This document shows, piece by piece, positions 51,358 to 59,652 of a stretch of 64,000 nt of DNA. Under the pieces are notes generated by a model, which searched no databases, was not told where the DNA came from, and saw only the letters and a program-made list of their open reading frames with translations. Position 1 is the stretch's first letter. Each line of letters opens with the position of its first letter. This stretch comes from Nonlabens sp. Hel1_33_55 (GTDB taxonomy: Bacteria > Bacteroidota > Bacteroidia > Flavobacteriales > Flavobacteriaceae), in the NCBI RefSeq assembly GCF_900101765.1, contig NZ_LT627735.1, positions 1,054,001 through 1,118,000 of the forward strand. The letters are read 5' to 3'. Both the position numbers and the translations under genes were made by a program.

Positions 51358-52419
51358 ATGTACACTAGAAAGGTTTTCAAAGTAAAAGACATGGCCAAGT
51401 GGACTAGGTTTGAAACCTTATTGTTCTTGGCGATCATCATCATATTTGTAGCGGTATATTATTTCTTCGAATTGGATTGGTTACAAATACCATGGACACC
51501 GTTAGCGCTTATTGGTACTGCAGTGGCTTTTGTGATTGGATTTCAAAATAATTCTGCTTACGGTCGAATTTGGGAAGCTCGAAAAATTTGGGGCGGCATC
51601 ACAAATACTTCTAGGACCTTCGGAATGTTTGTTCAGGATATGGTGAGTAATGAACTTGTACTCAACCAATATTCTAAAGAAGAATTAAATGAAGAAATAA
51701 AGATACTCACCTATCGGCATATTGCGTGGATGACCGCTTTGCGTCATGCAATGCGGGTTTCAAAACCTTGGGAAACTGCTATTTTGGAAAGGTCCAATAA
51801 AGAATGGAGTGATCTAAACAGTCCGCCAGAATGGAAATCTACCGTGGAAAAGGACATGAAACCTTATTTATCTGCAGAGGATCTAGCTTATACCATGAGC
51901 AAGAACAACAAGCAAACTGCACTACTCTATTTACAATCCCATCATCTCAAAAAATTAAAAGAGAAAGGAATCGTTTGGGAGTTTTCATTTCTAGAATTAG
52001 AAAATGTTCTAAAGGAGCTATTCACGTTGCAAGGTCAATCAGAGCGTATAAAAAACTTTCCTTATCCACGTCATTTTGCAAGTTTAAATCATTATTTCAT
52101 GTGGTTATTCGTGTTGTTATTACCACTAGCAATTGTTCCTCAATTTGCCGAAATAGGTTCTGAAATAAGCCTTATTCATCCTACTATTGGTTCTCTTTTT
52201 ATTTGGCTTTCTATTCCATTTTATGTGATCGTAGCTTGGATCTTTCATACCATGGAAAAAATAGGTCGAACTGGAGAGAATCCTTTTGAGGGATCGGCTA
52301 ACGATGTGCCTATTTCAACCATGGCTCGCGGTATTGAGATTGATCTTAGACAAAATTTGGGAGAATCACTCGAAGACATCCCTAAGCAGTTCCCAATGAT
52401 ATACGATACAGAAATGTAA
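51358..52419 (+). CDS. Bestrophin-family (UPF0187) membrane channel
   Basis: A 353-residue homologue of bestrophin anion channels. Diagnostic segments are the N-terminal ALIGTAVAFVIGFQNNSAYGRIWEARKIWGGITNTSRTF, the central helical region, LFVLLLPLAIVPQFAEIG, and the membrane-proximal MEKIGRTGENPFEGSANDVPISTMARGIEIDLRQNLGE at the C terminus. About four membrane helices. Bacterial members form pentameric ion channels (some cation-selective). It is single-gene. The 223-bp gap downstream holds no feature beyond a leader hairpin before the alcohol dehydrogenase. Confidence 0.93.
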   Translation: MYTRKVFKVKDMAKWTRFETLLFLAIIIIFVAVYYFFELDWLQIPWTPLALIGTAVAFVIGFQNNSAYGRIWEARKIWGGITNTSRTFGMFVQDMVSNELVLNQYSKEELNEEIKILTYRHIAWMTALRHAMRVSKPWETAILERSNKEWSDLNSPPEWKSTVEKDMKPYLSAEDLAYTMSKNNKQTALLYLQSHHLKKLKEKGIVWEFSFLELENVLKELFTLQGQSERIKNFPYPRHFASLNHYFMWLFVLLLPLAIVPQFAEIGSEISLIHPTIGSLFIWLSIPFYVIVAWIFHTMEKIGRTGENPFEGSANDVPISTMARGIEIDLRQNLGESLEDIPKQFPMIYDTEM

Positions 52420-52619
52420 TTGATAAGTATTGTGACCATAATCCTGAATGGTAAACTGAATACCTAAACAAGAATTTAGATCTGAGTAGACTCTAGTTTA
52501 TTTCGACTATTTCGTCTGGTAATCTAGATCGGTTTGATCGAGCTACCGTATTAGGTTAAATCCCTGCTAAAGCCCACAAACTATAAGATTTCTTTTTGAC
52601 TGCAACTCTTCTTTCTTTT

Positions 52620-52640
52620 CTAACTTAAATAAAAAGTTAG
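52620..52640 (+). promoter_or_regulatory. Leader hairpin abutting the alcohol dehydrogenase start
   Basis: ctaactt pairs with aagttag, ending 2 bp before the ATG at 52643. Without a T-run it is unlikely to be a terminator; it could affect initiation. Seven base pairs, mostly A-T, so it may be chance. Confidence 0.25.
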
Positions 52641-52642
52641 CC

Positions 52643-53749
52643 ATGAAAGATATTAAAGCCGCTGTCGTAGAGCAGAAAAAAGGGAAATTCAATATGAAAT
52701 CCCTCAAATTAAAAGACTTACAACCTAACGAAGTTCTGGTAGAGATTAAAGGTGCCGGGATTTGCCATACCGACCTCACCGCAAGAGATCAATCTTATGA
52801 TGTGCCATTACCTATGATTTTAGGGCATGAAGGTTCTGGAGTAGTAAAAGAAGTAGGTAGCCAAGTTAAAAAAGTAAAATCAGGAGATCATGTGGTACTC
52901 ACCTACGGATCATGTGGTGTTTGCCGCACATGTCTTGAAGGCACACCTCAATACTGTGAGAAATTCTTCGGTCTCAACTTTGGTGGTGAGAGATTGGATT
53001 CTGATGAAGAAGCCATCGATCAATCCAAAGAAGAAGTCCACAGCCGCTTTTTTCAGCAATCATCGTTTGCAACCTATTCAATCGCCACAGAGCGCAATGT
53101 TGTAAAAGTAAATAAGAAAGCACCCATCGAAATGTTGGGTCCACTAGGATGTGGGATCCAGACAGGATCTGGAGCTGTCATCAATTCGTTGAAACCAACG
53201 GCTGGAAGTACGATCGCCATTTTTGGAGCTGGATCTGTTGGTTTGTCAGCTGTCATGGCTGCCAAAATTTGTGGATGTCAGACCATCATCGCTGTTGATA
53301 TCAATGCAGACCGCTTAAAACTCGCCAAGGAATTAGGAGCAACACACACCGTAAATAGCGATAAGGAAGATAATGTCGTAGAAAAAATAAAAGAGCTAAC
53401 AGATCAAGGTGTTGATTATGCTGCCGAAACTTCAGGAGTTCCTGCAGTGCTAGCTCAAGCTGTGAAAGCCTTGCGCTGGAAAGGTAAAGTGGCCGTTGTA
53501 GGTGCACCGCCTATGGGCGTTACGGCAGACATTGATGTGAACGAAATCTTGGTTTGGGGTAAACAAATCATTGGTGTGGTAGAAGGTGACAGTATTCCAG
53601 ACGTTTTCATACCTCGATTAATTGAATATTATCAAAATGGCCAATTTCCTTTTGACAAATTGGTAACCAAATTCAAATTTGATGATATCAATGAAGCCAT
53701 TGAACAAATGGAAGCCGGCAAAGCCATCAAACCAATTCTAACCTTTTAA
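52643..53749 (+). CDS. Zinc-dependent alcohol dehydrogenase (MDR family)
   Basis: A 368-residue medium-chain dehydrogenase. Catalytic zinc: C41 in GAGICHTDL and the His/Glu of LGHEGSG; structural zinc: the four cysteines of SCGVCRTCLEGTPQYC. The NAD-binding fold carries AIFGAGSVGLSAVMAAKICG, followed by IIAVDINADRLKLA with an Asp that suits NAD. The spacing and GPLGCGIQTGSGAVINSLK segment resemble the aryl-alcohol/class III-like subgroup. The aldehyde dehydrogenase gene follows 9 bp later, so the pair would oxidise an alcohol through its aldehyde to the acid. Confidence 0.94.
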   Translation: MKDIKAAVVEQKKGKFNMKSLKLKDLQPNEVLVEIKGAGICHTDLTARDQSYDVPLPMILGHEGSGVVKEVGSQVKKVKSGDHVVLTYGSCGVCRTCLEGTPQYCEKFFGLNFGGERLDSDEEAIDQSKEEVHSRFFQQSSFATYSIATERNVVKVNKKAPIEMLGPLGCGIQTGSGAVINSLKPTAGSTIAIFGAGSVGLSAVMAAKICGCQTIIAVDINADRLKLAKELGATHTVNSDKEDNVVEKIKELTDQGVDYAAETSGVPAVLAQAVKALRWKGKVAVVGAPPMGVTADIDVNEILVWGKQIIGVVEGDSIPDVFIPRLIEYYQNGQFPFDKLVTKFKFDDINEAIEQMEAGKAIKPILTF

Positions 53750-53758
53750 AAAAACCAA

Positions 53759-55222
53759 ATGGATTTTAGTAAAAACTTAAATAAACAATATATCAATGGA
53801 TCATGGGTCGATGGACGTGATGATGATGTCATCATCAATAAAAACCCATATAATCAAGAGAAGCTACAAGAAATAAAAGCAGCTTCAAAAGCAGATGTTG
53901 ACAAAGCTTATAAAGCAGCAAAAGAAGCTTCCACTTCTTGGGCCAACGCTCTACCTCAAGAACGGTCGCAGGTCGTTATGAAATTTAGCGAGGCGCTGGA
54001 GAAGAATAAGGAAAAAATCATGGAATGGCTGATTAAGGAAGCCGGTAGTACCAAGGTAAAAGCTCAAATTGAGATTCAGATTTGTCAGGCAATTATCAAA
54101 GAAGCGGCCTCATTTCCTACTCGATCTCATGGATTCATCATGCATTCTTCCATCCCAGGAAAGGAAAACCGCGTTTACCGCAGACCAATTGGGGTTATGG
54201 GAATCATCAGCCCTTGGAATTTCCCGCTCAATCTTTCTATTCGATCCGTAGTAACTGCTATCGCATTGGGAAATACGCTGGTACTTAAACCGGCTTCACA
54301 AACGCCGGTCACTGGCGCTATTTTAATTGCCAAACTCTTTGAAGAAGCAGGATTACCTAAAGGTGTTTGTAATGTAGTTGTAGGTAAAGGTTCTGAAATA
54401 GGCGATTATTTTGTGGCTCATGAAACACCACAGCTTATTTCGTTTACAGGATCAACGCCGGTAGGCCGTAACATAGGGAAAATTGCTGGTGAGGCTCTTA
54501 AAAAGGTAGCATTAGAATTAGGTGGTAACAACGTCTTTATCGTGATGAAAGATGCCGATGTAGATAATGCCGTTGACGCAGCTCTTTTTGGCAAGTTTAT
54601 GCACCAAGGTCAAATTTGTATGTCCATCAATCGCATTGTTTTGCAAGAAGACATTGCTGACGAATTCGTTGAGAAGTTTGTCGAAAAAGCCAAAAAACTC
54701 AAAGCTGGTGACCCATCTGATAAGAAAACCACTATTGGCCCTTTGATCGATACAGATCAGGTAGAGCGCATACAGGAAGATGTTAAGAAAAGCGTCGAAG
54801 CTGGTGCAAAATTAGTGTTGGATGGTAAGGTTGAGAGCACACTCATGCATCCTACCATTTTAGATCATGTAACTGACGATATGCCTATCGCTGCTAATGA
54901 AATTTTCGGTCCAGTGGCAGCTATCATTCGTTTTAAGACGGAAGAAGATGCTTTGAAAATTGCCAATAGCAAAGACTTTGGACTAAGCGGTGCGCTTCAT
55001 ACTAAAAACATCGAGAAAGCGGTTGCCTTTGCTAGAAAAGTAGAGACAGGTATGATTCACATAAATGATCAGACCGTCAACGATGAACCTAACGTACCAT
55101 TTGGTGGTGAAAAAGGTTCTGGCGTGGGCCGTTTCAACGGTGAGTTCATCCTTGAAGAATTTACAAGATTGCAATGGGTTTCCATACAACATGAGGACCG
55201 TGATTATGCACCTTTCGCTTAA
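53759..55222 (+). CDS. NAD(P)-dependent aldehyde dehydrogenase
   Basis: A 487-residue ALDH. Conserved features: IGVMGIISPWNFPLNLSIRSV (Asn of the oxyanion hole), NTLVLKPASQTPVTG, the Rossmann FTGSTPVGRNIG, catalytic Glu in LELGGNN (~254), catalytic Cys in HQGQICMSINR (~288) and EIFGPVAAI. It resembles benzaldehyde/salicylaldehyde-type dehydrogenases of the ALDH superfamily, which fits an aryl-alcohol dehydrogenase partner, but the substrate is inferred. The stop codon lies inside a variant inverted repeat. Confidence 0.95.
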   Translation: MDFSKNLNKQYINGSWVDGRDDDVIINKNPYNQEKLQEIKAASKADVDKAYKAAKEASTSWANALPQERSQVVMKFSEALEKNKEKIMEWLIKEAGSTKVKAQIEIQICQAIIKEAASFPTRSHGFIMHSSIPGKENRVYRRPIGVMGIISPWNFPLNLSIRSVVTAIALGNTLVLKPASQTPVTGAILIAKLFEEAGLPKGVCNVVVGKGSEIGDYFVAHETPQLISFTGSTPVGRNIGKIAGEALKKVALELGGNNVFIVMKDADVDNAVDAALFGKFMHQGQICMSINRIVLQEDIADEFVEKFVEKAKKLKAGDPSDKKTTIGPLIDTDQVERIQEDVKKSVEAGAKLVLDGKVESTLMHPTILDHVTDDMPIAANEIFGPVAAIIRFKTEEDALKIANSKDFGLSGALHTKNIEKAVAFARKVETGMIHINDQTVNDEPNVPFGGEKGSGVGRFNGEFILEEFTRLQWVSIQHEDRDYAPFA

Positions 55223-55230
55223 AGCGAAAG
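55212..55230. repeat. Variant palindrome overlapping the aldehyde dehydrogenase stop
   Basis: ctttcgctt-a-aagcgaaag is a perfect inverted repeat with a 1-base centre. Its half-sites share the ctttcg/cgaaag letters of the dispersed palindrome, but in a different arrangement. The TAA stop is within the centre. Confidence 0.55.
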
Positions 55231-55256
55231 AGCAATAACCACCAGCCTTAGAATAC

Positions 55257-55311
55257 ATCCATTCTTTAATGCTAACTAATAACATAACAGCATTCAAGGA
55301 TGGATTTTTTT
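55257..55311 (+). terminator. Terminator of the alcohol/aldehyde dehydrogenase operon
   Basis: A 17-bp stem (atccattctttaatgct with agcattcaaggatggat, two G-T pairs) followed by T7. Confidence 0.88.
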
Positions 55312-55371
55312 GATTGAATAATCAGAGATAGAAATGCTATTTTAGAAGTTTTCAACTCTTAATAACAACCC

Positions 55372-55761
55372 ATGGAATTTTCCTTGTCCATTGAAGACAA
55401 TCCAGAATTCTTTTCAGACAAAATGATCACGTTTGAAAAGCGCCGTATTCTTCAACATTACTTTGAAAGTAATATCAAAATCAATGATAAGGAACGTAAT
55501 ATTCTAGAGAAATGTCCAGCCAATGAAATTGAACCCATTGCGCTCATAGGTTATTTATTGGGTACCACCACTCCACTTAATGTATTCAGACTGCGCATAG
55601 GATCAGTTTTTAAAAGCGATCTGCGACTTGCGAAAGAATGCCAGCAGTTATTTACCGAAGATGACGTCAAGCATGCAGAAAGCGTCTTGTACCATTGGGA
55701 ATATGAGTATGATGAGGATGTTGAAGAACCCATTGTACATTATTACAATTCCTATTTCTAA
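55372..55761 (+). CDS. Hypothetical protein
   Basis: A 129-residue soluble, mostly helical protein I do not recognise. It has no signal peptide, membrane segment or nuclease/binding motif; the C terminus is acidic and aromatic (YHWEYEYDEDVEEPIVHYYNSYF). It starts at ATG after the dehydrogenase terminator, 150 bp from that operon, and is probably transcribed alone. Confidence 0.6.
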   Translation: MEFSLSIEDNPEFFSDKMITFEKRRILQHYFESNIKINDKERNILEKCPANEIEPIALIGYLLGTTTPLNVFRLRIGSVFKSDLRLAKECQQLFTEDDVKHAESVLYHWEYEYDEDVEEPIVHYYNSYF

Positions 55762-55865
55762 AAATTTTTGATTACGCCTTTGGCAAAAAATGTATCCCGA
55801 TTATTTTTAGATCAATGCTATGTTTTAATAGTTGGTTTTTATTTTAGCGGCTTAAAATATACTCC

Positions 55866-56132
55866 ATGGTCAAAAATTACTTGCAAATAACCGTAGCAGT
55901 ATTCCTACTCTTGATATTACAATCCTGTGATTCAACACTGTGCGATGAGGGATTTACAGAAGTTGATCAAAATGGCGGCACTGTTTGCCTGCCCGATTAT
56001 GTTGTCGGTATTGAAAAATCAACCTGGTTAGGAACTGACTTTTATCACAGTGACTTTGGAGTTATTGCTTTTAAAGATGGCTCATGGGTCACGTCATACG
56101 GTGAGAAGCTAGAACTTTCAGATCTGGACTAG
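55866..56132 (+). CDS. Small putative lipoprotein
   Basis: An 88-residue product with a signal and lipobox (VAVFLLLILQSC, Cys21). The mature part has two further cysteines (STLCDEGFTEVDQNGGTVC) that could form a disulfide, as in small EGF-like or knottin-like segments. No family recognised. It stands alone between hypothetical genes. Confidence 0.6.
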   Translation: MVKNYLQITVAVFLLLILQSCDSTLCDEGFTEVDQNGGTVCLPDYVVGIEKSTWLGTDFYHSDFGVIAFKDGSWVTSYGEKLELSDLD

Positions 56133-56220
56133 CCTACTTCTTTTATTGAAACAGATGGTTTTAGTAGTTGCGTATTAGACAAAACTCTAATTTAGTTTCA
56201 TAAAGAAATTCATTTTATAG

Positions 56221-56607
56221 ATGCAGACTTTAGTTCATTATTTTCTGCATTTTGGAGCGCCTTTCATTATTGCCTATGTCTTTTTTAGATCGCAATGGAA
56301 AAAGGCATATTTGATACTGCTGGCTACTATGTTGGTAGATTTGGATCATTTGCTGGCTACCCCTATTTTTCAGGCAGATCGTTGCAGTATCAACTTTCAC
56401 CTATTACACACCCATTACGCGATGATAATTTATGTGGTGTTGCTTTTCTTTAAAGGTCCATTGAGAATCATAGGCATCGGTCTCTTGTTCCACATGGTTA
56501 CAGATACCGTGGATTGCTTATTTACATATTCCAATTGTAAGGAATGTCTTGCCACATCGCCAGCGATTGGGTTATTGGAAACCATCGCAAGCCTGCTGAA
56601 CATATGA
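56221..56607 (+). CDS. DUF6122-like membrane protein
   Basis: A 128-residue protein with about four membrane helices. Conserved His/Asp positions are spread through it: YFLHFGAPF, MLVDLDHLLATPIFQADRC, HLLHTHYAM and FHMVTDTVDC. That pattern recalls the DUF6122/YdjM-like family of membrane-bound putative metal-dependent hydrolases. Activity is not established. It is convergent with the DJ-1-like gene across a palindrome copy and terminator. Confidence 0.7.
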   Translation: MQTLVHYFLHFGAPFIIAYVFFRSQWKKAYLILLATMLVDLDHLLATPIFQADRCSINFHLLHTHYAMIIYVVLLFFKGPLRIIGIGLLFHMVTDTVDCLFTYSNCKECLATSPAIGLLETIASLLNI

Positions 56608-56623
56608 ATTTTGAATATTAGTT

Positions 56624-56639
56624 CGCTTTCGCGAAAGCG
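56624..56639. repeat. Dispersed palindrome, copy 15
   Basis: Sixteen bp after the DUF6122-like gene; no other terminator serves that gene, so this copy may do so. Confidence 0.9.
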
Positions 56640-56679
56640 ATATCCTCATCATCTCACTTATCAAACTGACTTTAATAAA

Positions 56680-56707
56680 AAAGCCCATACGTTATCGTAC
56701 GGGCTTT
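56680..56707 (-). terminator. Terminator of the MarR-nitroreductase-DJ-1 cluster
   Basis: aaagcccatacg pairs with cgtacgggcttt (one G-T pair); the A-run on its left gives a T-run on the minus strand. Confidence 0.88.
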
Positions 56708-56725
56708 GTTCAAATGAGGTTGAAA

Positions 56726-57403
56726 TTATTTTACTGAATCGTAAAGCAACTCTGCCACCTTATTAGATGAAGCTGGATTTTGTCCAGTGATCAAACGACC
56801 GTCCTGCAGTACATATTCTGACCAGTCATCACTTTTAGAATAGATGCCGCCATTTTCCTTCAACATATCTTCTACCAAAAATGGTACAACGTCCACTAGG
56901 TCAACGGCTTTCTCTTCAGAATTGGTAAATCCAGTGACCTTTTTACCTTTTACAAGTGGCTCACCATCAATTCCTTTCACATTTTTCAATGCTGCTGGTG
57001 CGTGACATACAAATGCAATTGGTCTTTCTAATTCATTGAATTTTTCAATCAGTCTTATCGATGTCTTGTCATTGGCTAGATCCCAAAGTGGTCCATGTCC
57101 ACCTGGATAGAATACCGCATCATAATCTGCTGGGAAAATGTCCGTCAATTTATGAGTATTGTTGATTCTTTCCTGTGCCTCTTTGTCGTTGTGAAAACGC
57201 TCTGTCGATTCGGTTGAGGCGTCATCTGTATCACTGCTAGGATCGATGGGTGCTTTACCACCTTTAGGCGTAGCAAGTGTTATATCGACACCTTTATCTT
57301 TTAAGGTGTAATATGGTCCTGCAAATTCTTCTACCCAGAAACCTGTTTTTTTACCAGTGTCTCCTAATTTATCGTGTGATGTTAATACAAATAGTACTTT
57401 CAT
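56726..57403 (-). CDS. DJ-1/PfpI superfamily protein (Hsp31-like)
   Basis: A 225-residue class I glutamine amidotransferase-like protein. I chose ATG 57403 (MKVLFVLTSHDKLGDTGKKTGFWVEEFAGPYY), the usual start of this subgroup; 11 extra codons upstream from a TTG look like leader. The nucleophile elbow is AFVCHAPAAL and the preceding FYPGGHGPLWDL carries the conserved GGHG; the Glu that activates Cys lies in EEFAGP. Members act as glyoxalases or as stress chaperones/deglycases. It is the last gene behind a nitroreductase and a redox-type MarR regulator, which suggests a role against reactive electrophiles. Confidence 0.9.
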   Translation of the reverse strand: MKVLFVLTSHDKLGDTGKKTGFWVEEFAGPYYTLKDKGVDITLATPKGGKAPIDPSSDTDDASTESTERFHNDKEAQERINNTHKLTDIFPADYDAVFYPGGHGPLWDLANDKTSIRLIEKFNELERPIAFVCHAPAALKNVKGIDGEPLVKGKKVTGFTNSEEKAVDLVDVVPFLVEDMLKENGGIYSKSDDWSEYVLQDGRLITGQNPASSNKVAELLYDSVK

Positions 57404-57488
57404 GATATTTATTTTAATGTTTGTTAATAGCCGCAATCGTATAAGCAGCGATTTATTTTAATGATTTTAAATGTGACTGTGAAACTGT

Positions 57489-58121
57489 TTAATCAATCAC
57501 TGTCACCAGGTCTTCCATAGGTTTTCTCACTTTCACAAGATCTGACAACCAGTCCTCTGATGCATGACGGTAACCTATAGGCATAAGAACGCAGCTGCGT
57601 AGTCCTTTTTCTCTTAGACCTAATATTTTGTCTACAGCATCTGCATCAAAACCTTCCATAGGTACAGAATCAACTTTCTCCTCTGCCGCGGCCATCAAGG
57701 CATGTGCAAGACCTATGTAGGCTTGTTTTGCTGCATGGTTGAAGTTCTCCTCGTCATCCTTTTGCGGATAAGAATTCAATAGCTGCTGGCGGTAATTTTC
57801 CCAGCCTTCGTTTTTGAATCCGCGTATCTCGTTAGTCAAATCAAACATGTAATTGATGCGGTCTTTAGTGTAGGTATCCCATGCTGCAAAAACCAAAAGG
57901 TGTGAACAATCTGTCACGGTAGATTGATCCCATGCTACTGGTTTGATCTTTTCCTTAGTTTCTTGATTTGTGACCACCAAGACTTCAAAAGGCTGTAAAC
58001 CACTAGAAGTAGGCGCTAGACGCACGGCTTCTAGGATGCGGTCAATTTTATCCTGTGATACCTTCTCGCCGTTCATGGCTTTGGCAGCATATCTCCATTT
58101 TAAGTTCTCCAATAAATTCAT
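57489..58121 (-). CDS. Nitroreductase-family NAD(P)H:FMN oxidoreductase
   Basis: A 210-residue flavoenzyme of the NfsB/DrgA type: RYAAKAMNGEKVSQDKIDRILEAVRLAPTSSGLQPFEVLVV at the N terminus (FMN phosphate and isoalloxazine contacts), ALMAAAEEKVDSVPMEGF and EKGLRSCVLMPIGYRHASEDW at the C terminus. It reduces quinones and nitroaromatics. It lies 12 bp after the MarR gene and 85 bp before the DJ-1-like gene on the same strand, so the MarR regulator is the likely controller. Confidence 0.94.
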   Translation of the reverse strand: MNLLENLKWRYAAKAMNGEKVSQDKIDRILEAVRLAPTSSGLQPFEVLVVTNQETKEKIKPVAWDQSTVTDCSHLLVFAAWDTYTKDRINYMFDLTNEIRGFKNEGWENYRQQLLNSYPQKDDEENFNHAAKQAYIGLAHALMAAAEEKVDSVPMEGFDADAVDKILGLREKGLRSCVLMPIGYRHASEDWLSDLVKVRKPMEDLVTVID

Positions 58122-58133
58122 TTCTTCTCTTTT

Positions 58134-58601
58134 TTAATTGTTTTGTTTTTTGATCAGTACCTGCATCCAGTTTTCTAGAACGCCTTTAAGGTGCTGTATT
58201 TCTGATAGGTTGATGTTTTCAGTAGTTAATAAGCCAAGAACATCAGTAGGTACACTAGCAGCTTTCTCTTTTAGTTTCCTGCCTTTATTAGACAAACAGA
58301 TGATCACACTGCGCTCATCCTCATTGCAACGATTGCGATGTATAAACTCCTGACTTTCCATGCGTTGCAACAATGGTGATAATGTATTTGTGTTGAGTAA
58401 CAACCGCTCAGAAATATGATTGATGCTCAAATGATCCTCTTCCCATAGCACCATCATAACCAGATATTGGGGATATGTCAACCCAATTTCTTTGAGATAT
58501 GGTTGGTAAGCCCTAGTAATTAATCTTGATACAGAATAGATAGGAAAACAAACCTGATTGCTCAATTTGAGTGGATCTGTATTTTCCTTGTCATCTATCA
58601 T
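58134..58601 (-). CDS. MarR-family regulator, OhrR-like
   Basis: A 155-residue winged-helix regulator. I chose ATG 58601 (MIDDKENTDPLKLSNQVCFPIYSVSR), where OhrR proteins usually begin; an upstream start would add 16 residues overlapping the promoter. Cys18 in LSNQVCFPIYS coincides with the peroxide-sensing Cys of OhrR. The wing and HTH are LSINHISERLLLNTNTLSPLLQRMESQEFIHRNRCNEDERSVIICLSNKG, with the D-E-R of the wing. Neighbouring reductase and DJ-1-like genes support thiol/quinone sensing, though the inducer is inferred. Confidence 0.88.
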   Translation of the reverse strand: MIDDKENTDPLKLSNQVCFPIYSVSRLITRAYQPYLKEIGLTYPQYLVMMVLWEEDHLSINHISERLLLNTNTLSPLLQRMESQEFIHRNRCNEDERSVIICLSNKGRKLKEKAASVPTDVLGLLTTENINLSEIQHLKGVLENWMQVLIKKQNN

Positions 58602-58609
58602 ATCATAAT

Positions 58610-58634
58610 TTATATCGTGCGCGACACAAATATA
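58610..58634 (-). promoter_or_regulatory. Candidate promoter/operator of the MarR cluster
   Basis: Minus strand TATATTTG (58627-58634) matches TAnnTTTG. Next to it, tcgtgcgcga (about 58615-58624) is a near-palindrome (8 of 10) overlapping the expected start of transcription, a plausible autoregulatory MarR site. Confidence 0.4.
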
Positions 58635-58747
58635 GAATAGGAAAAACACGCTACGTATTAATCTTATGTTAGAATAACGGAACCGCGCAGATGGATAGGA
58701 TAGGTTTTACTGAAATGTATTGGTATGTAATTATGTTTGAAGTAGTT

Positions 58748-58763
58748 CGCTTTCGCGAAAGCG
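58748..58763. repeat. Dispersed palindrome, copy 16
   Basis: In the 247-bp gap between the CI-like regulator and the MarR gene, both on the minus strand; nothing else is evident there. Confidence 0.9.
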
Positions 58764-58848
58764 AAGATTCTAGAAACATACACACAAAATGAATCTCATG
58801 AACTACGAGTAAACTTGATAAACAAGTGTAAAAATGAGTAGTGGCTTT

Positions 58849-59454
58849 CTACTCTACTGAATTATCGATAGTACTAATAAGCTGCCAAAATTTGTAGGTG
58901 CTCATCGGTTGATCGACAGTATCAAATAAGGAAAGATATTTGAACTCCAGCTCATCATTAGATCCTATTTTAAGAATTTCGTCGATGATTGTATCGCCAT
59001 TTTGATTTTGGACGATATAAATTGTTTTTTCTTTAAGATTTTTGAAAACTACCTTTTGCCCTATTAAAATACATGGTTTTTCAATGTCAGGATGCTGGCT
59101 TTTTTGACAATTAAAAACGGAAAGATTCCGGTTCGTATTTATAAGCTTGAACGTATCTACGACTTCAATTTGAGATGAGATTTCTTCTATATTGACGTGC
59201 TCACTTCCACCTGAAAAAAAGACGTTATGAGATTCACTTTCAGTTGATTGTCTCTCATCAAAAAAGATATAATTAAGATCTAGATTTTTATCATCACATA
59301 GAGCTATCACCTTATTAAAATCTAGCGTATCCCTTTTCTTCCATGTGGATAATGTGTTTGATTTTATATCTAACAATTCACACACATCCTTATCTGCGCT
59401 GATGGATAATTCTTCCTTCAAACGAGCAATAATGTTAGTCGCATTTTGAGACAT
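58849..59454 (-). CDS. CI-repressor-like HTH regulator
   Basis: A 201-residue regulator. Residues ~1-66 (MSQNATNIIARLKEELSISADKDVCELLDIKSNTLSTWKKRDTLDFNKVIALCDDKNLDLNYIFF) match the phage CI N-terminal DNA-binding domain (Bac_CI_N type). The C-terminal half (CILIGQKVVFKNLKEKTIYIVQNQNGDTIIDEILKIGSNDELEFKYL) is an S24/LexA-like beta domain in outline, but no Ser/Lys dyad is obvious, so self-cleavage is uncertain. There are no other phage genes near. It is divergent from the giant repeat-protein gene at 59653 and could regulate it. Confidence 0.85.
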   Translation of the reverse strand: MSQNATNIIARLKEELSISADKDVCELLDIKSNTLSTWKKRDTLDFNKVIALCDDKNLDLNYIFFDERQSTESESHNVFFSGGSEHVNIEEISSQIEVVDTFKLINTNRNLSVFNCQKSQHPDIEKPCILIGQKVVFKNLKEKTIYIVQNQNGDTIIDEILKIGSNDELEFKYLSLFDTVDQPMSTYKFWQLISTIDNSVE

Positions 59455-59652
59455 TTAACTTTTTATTAAGATTTAAAAGAAACTTATTCCGATAATTTTA
59501 GAATTAAATACGACGAACGGTAAGTTTCTAAATTATTGGAAAAGATAGCACATATAAACTAAATCGTTTGAAATATTCCAAAAACTATCTAAAATTCTCA
59601 AAAACCTAAACGAACCTTCTCAAGAATAATAAGCTCATTAAAAATTGTTCTT

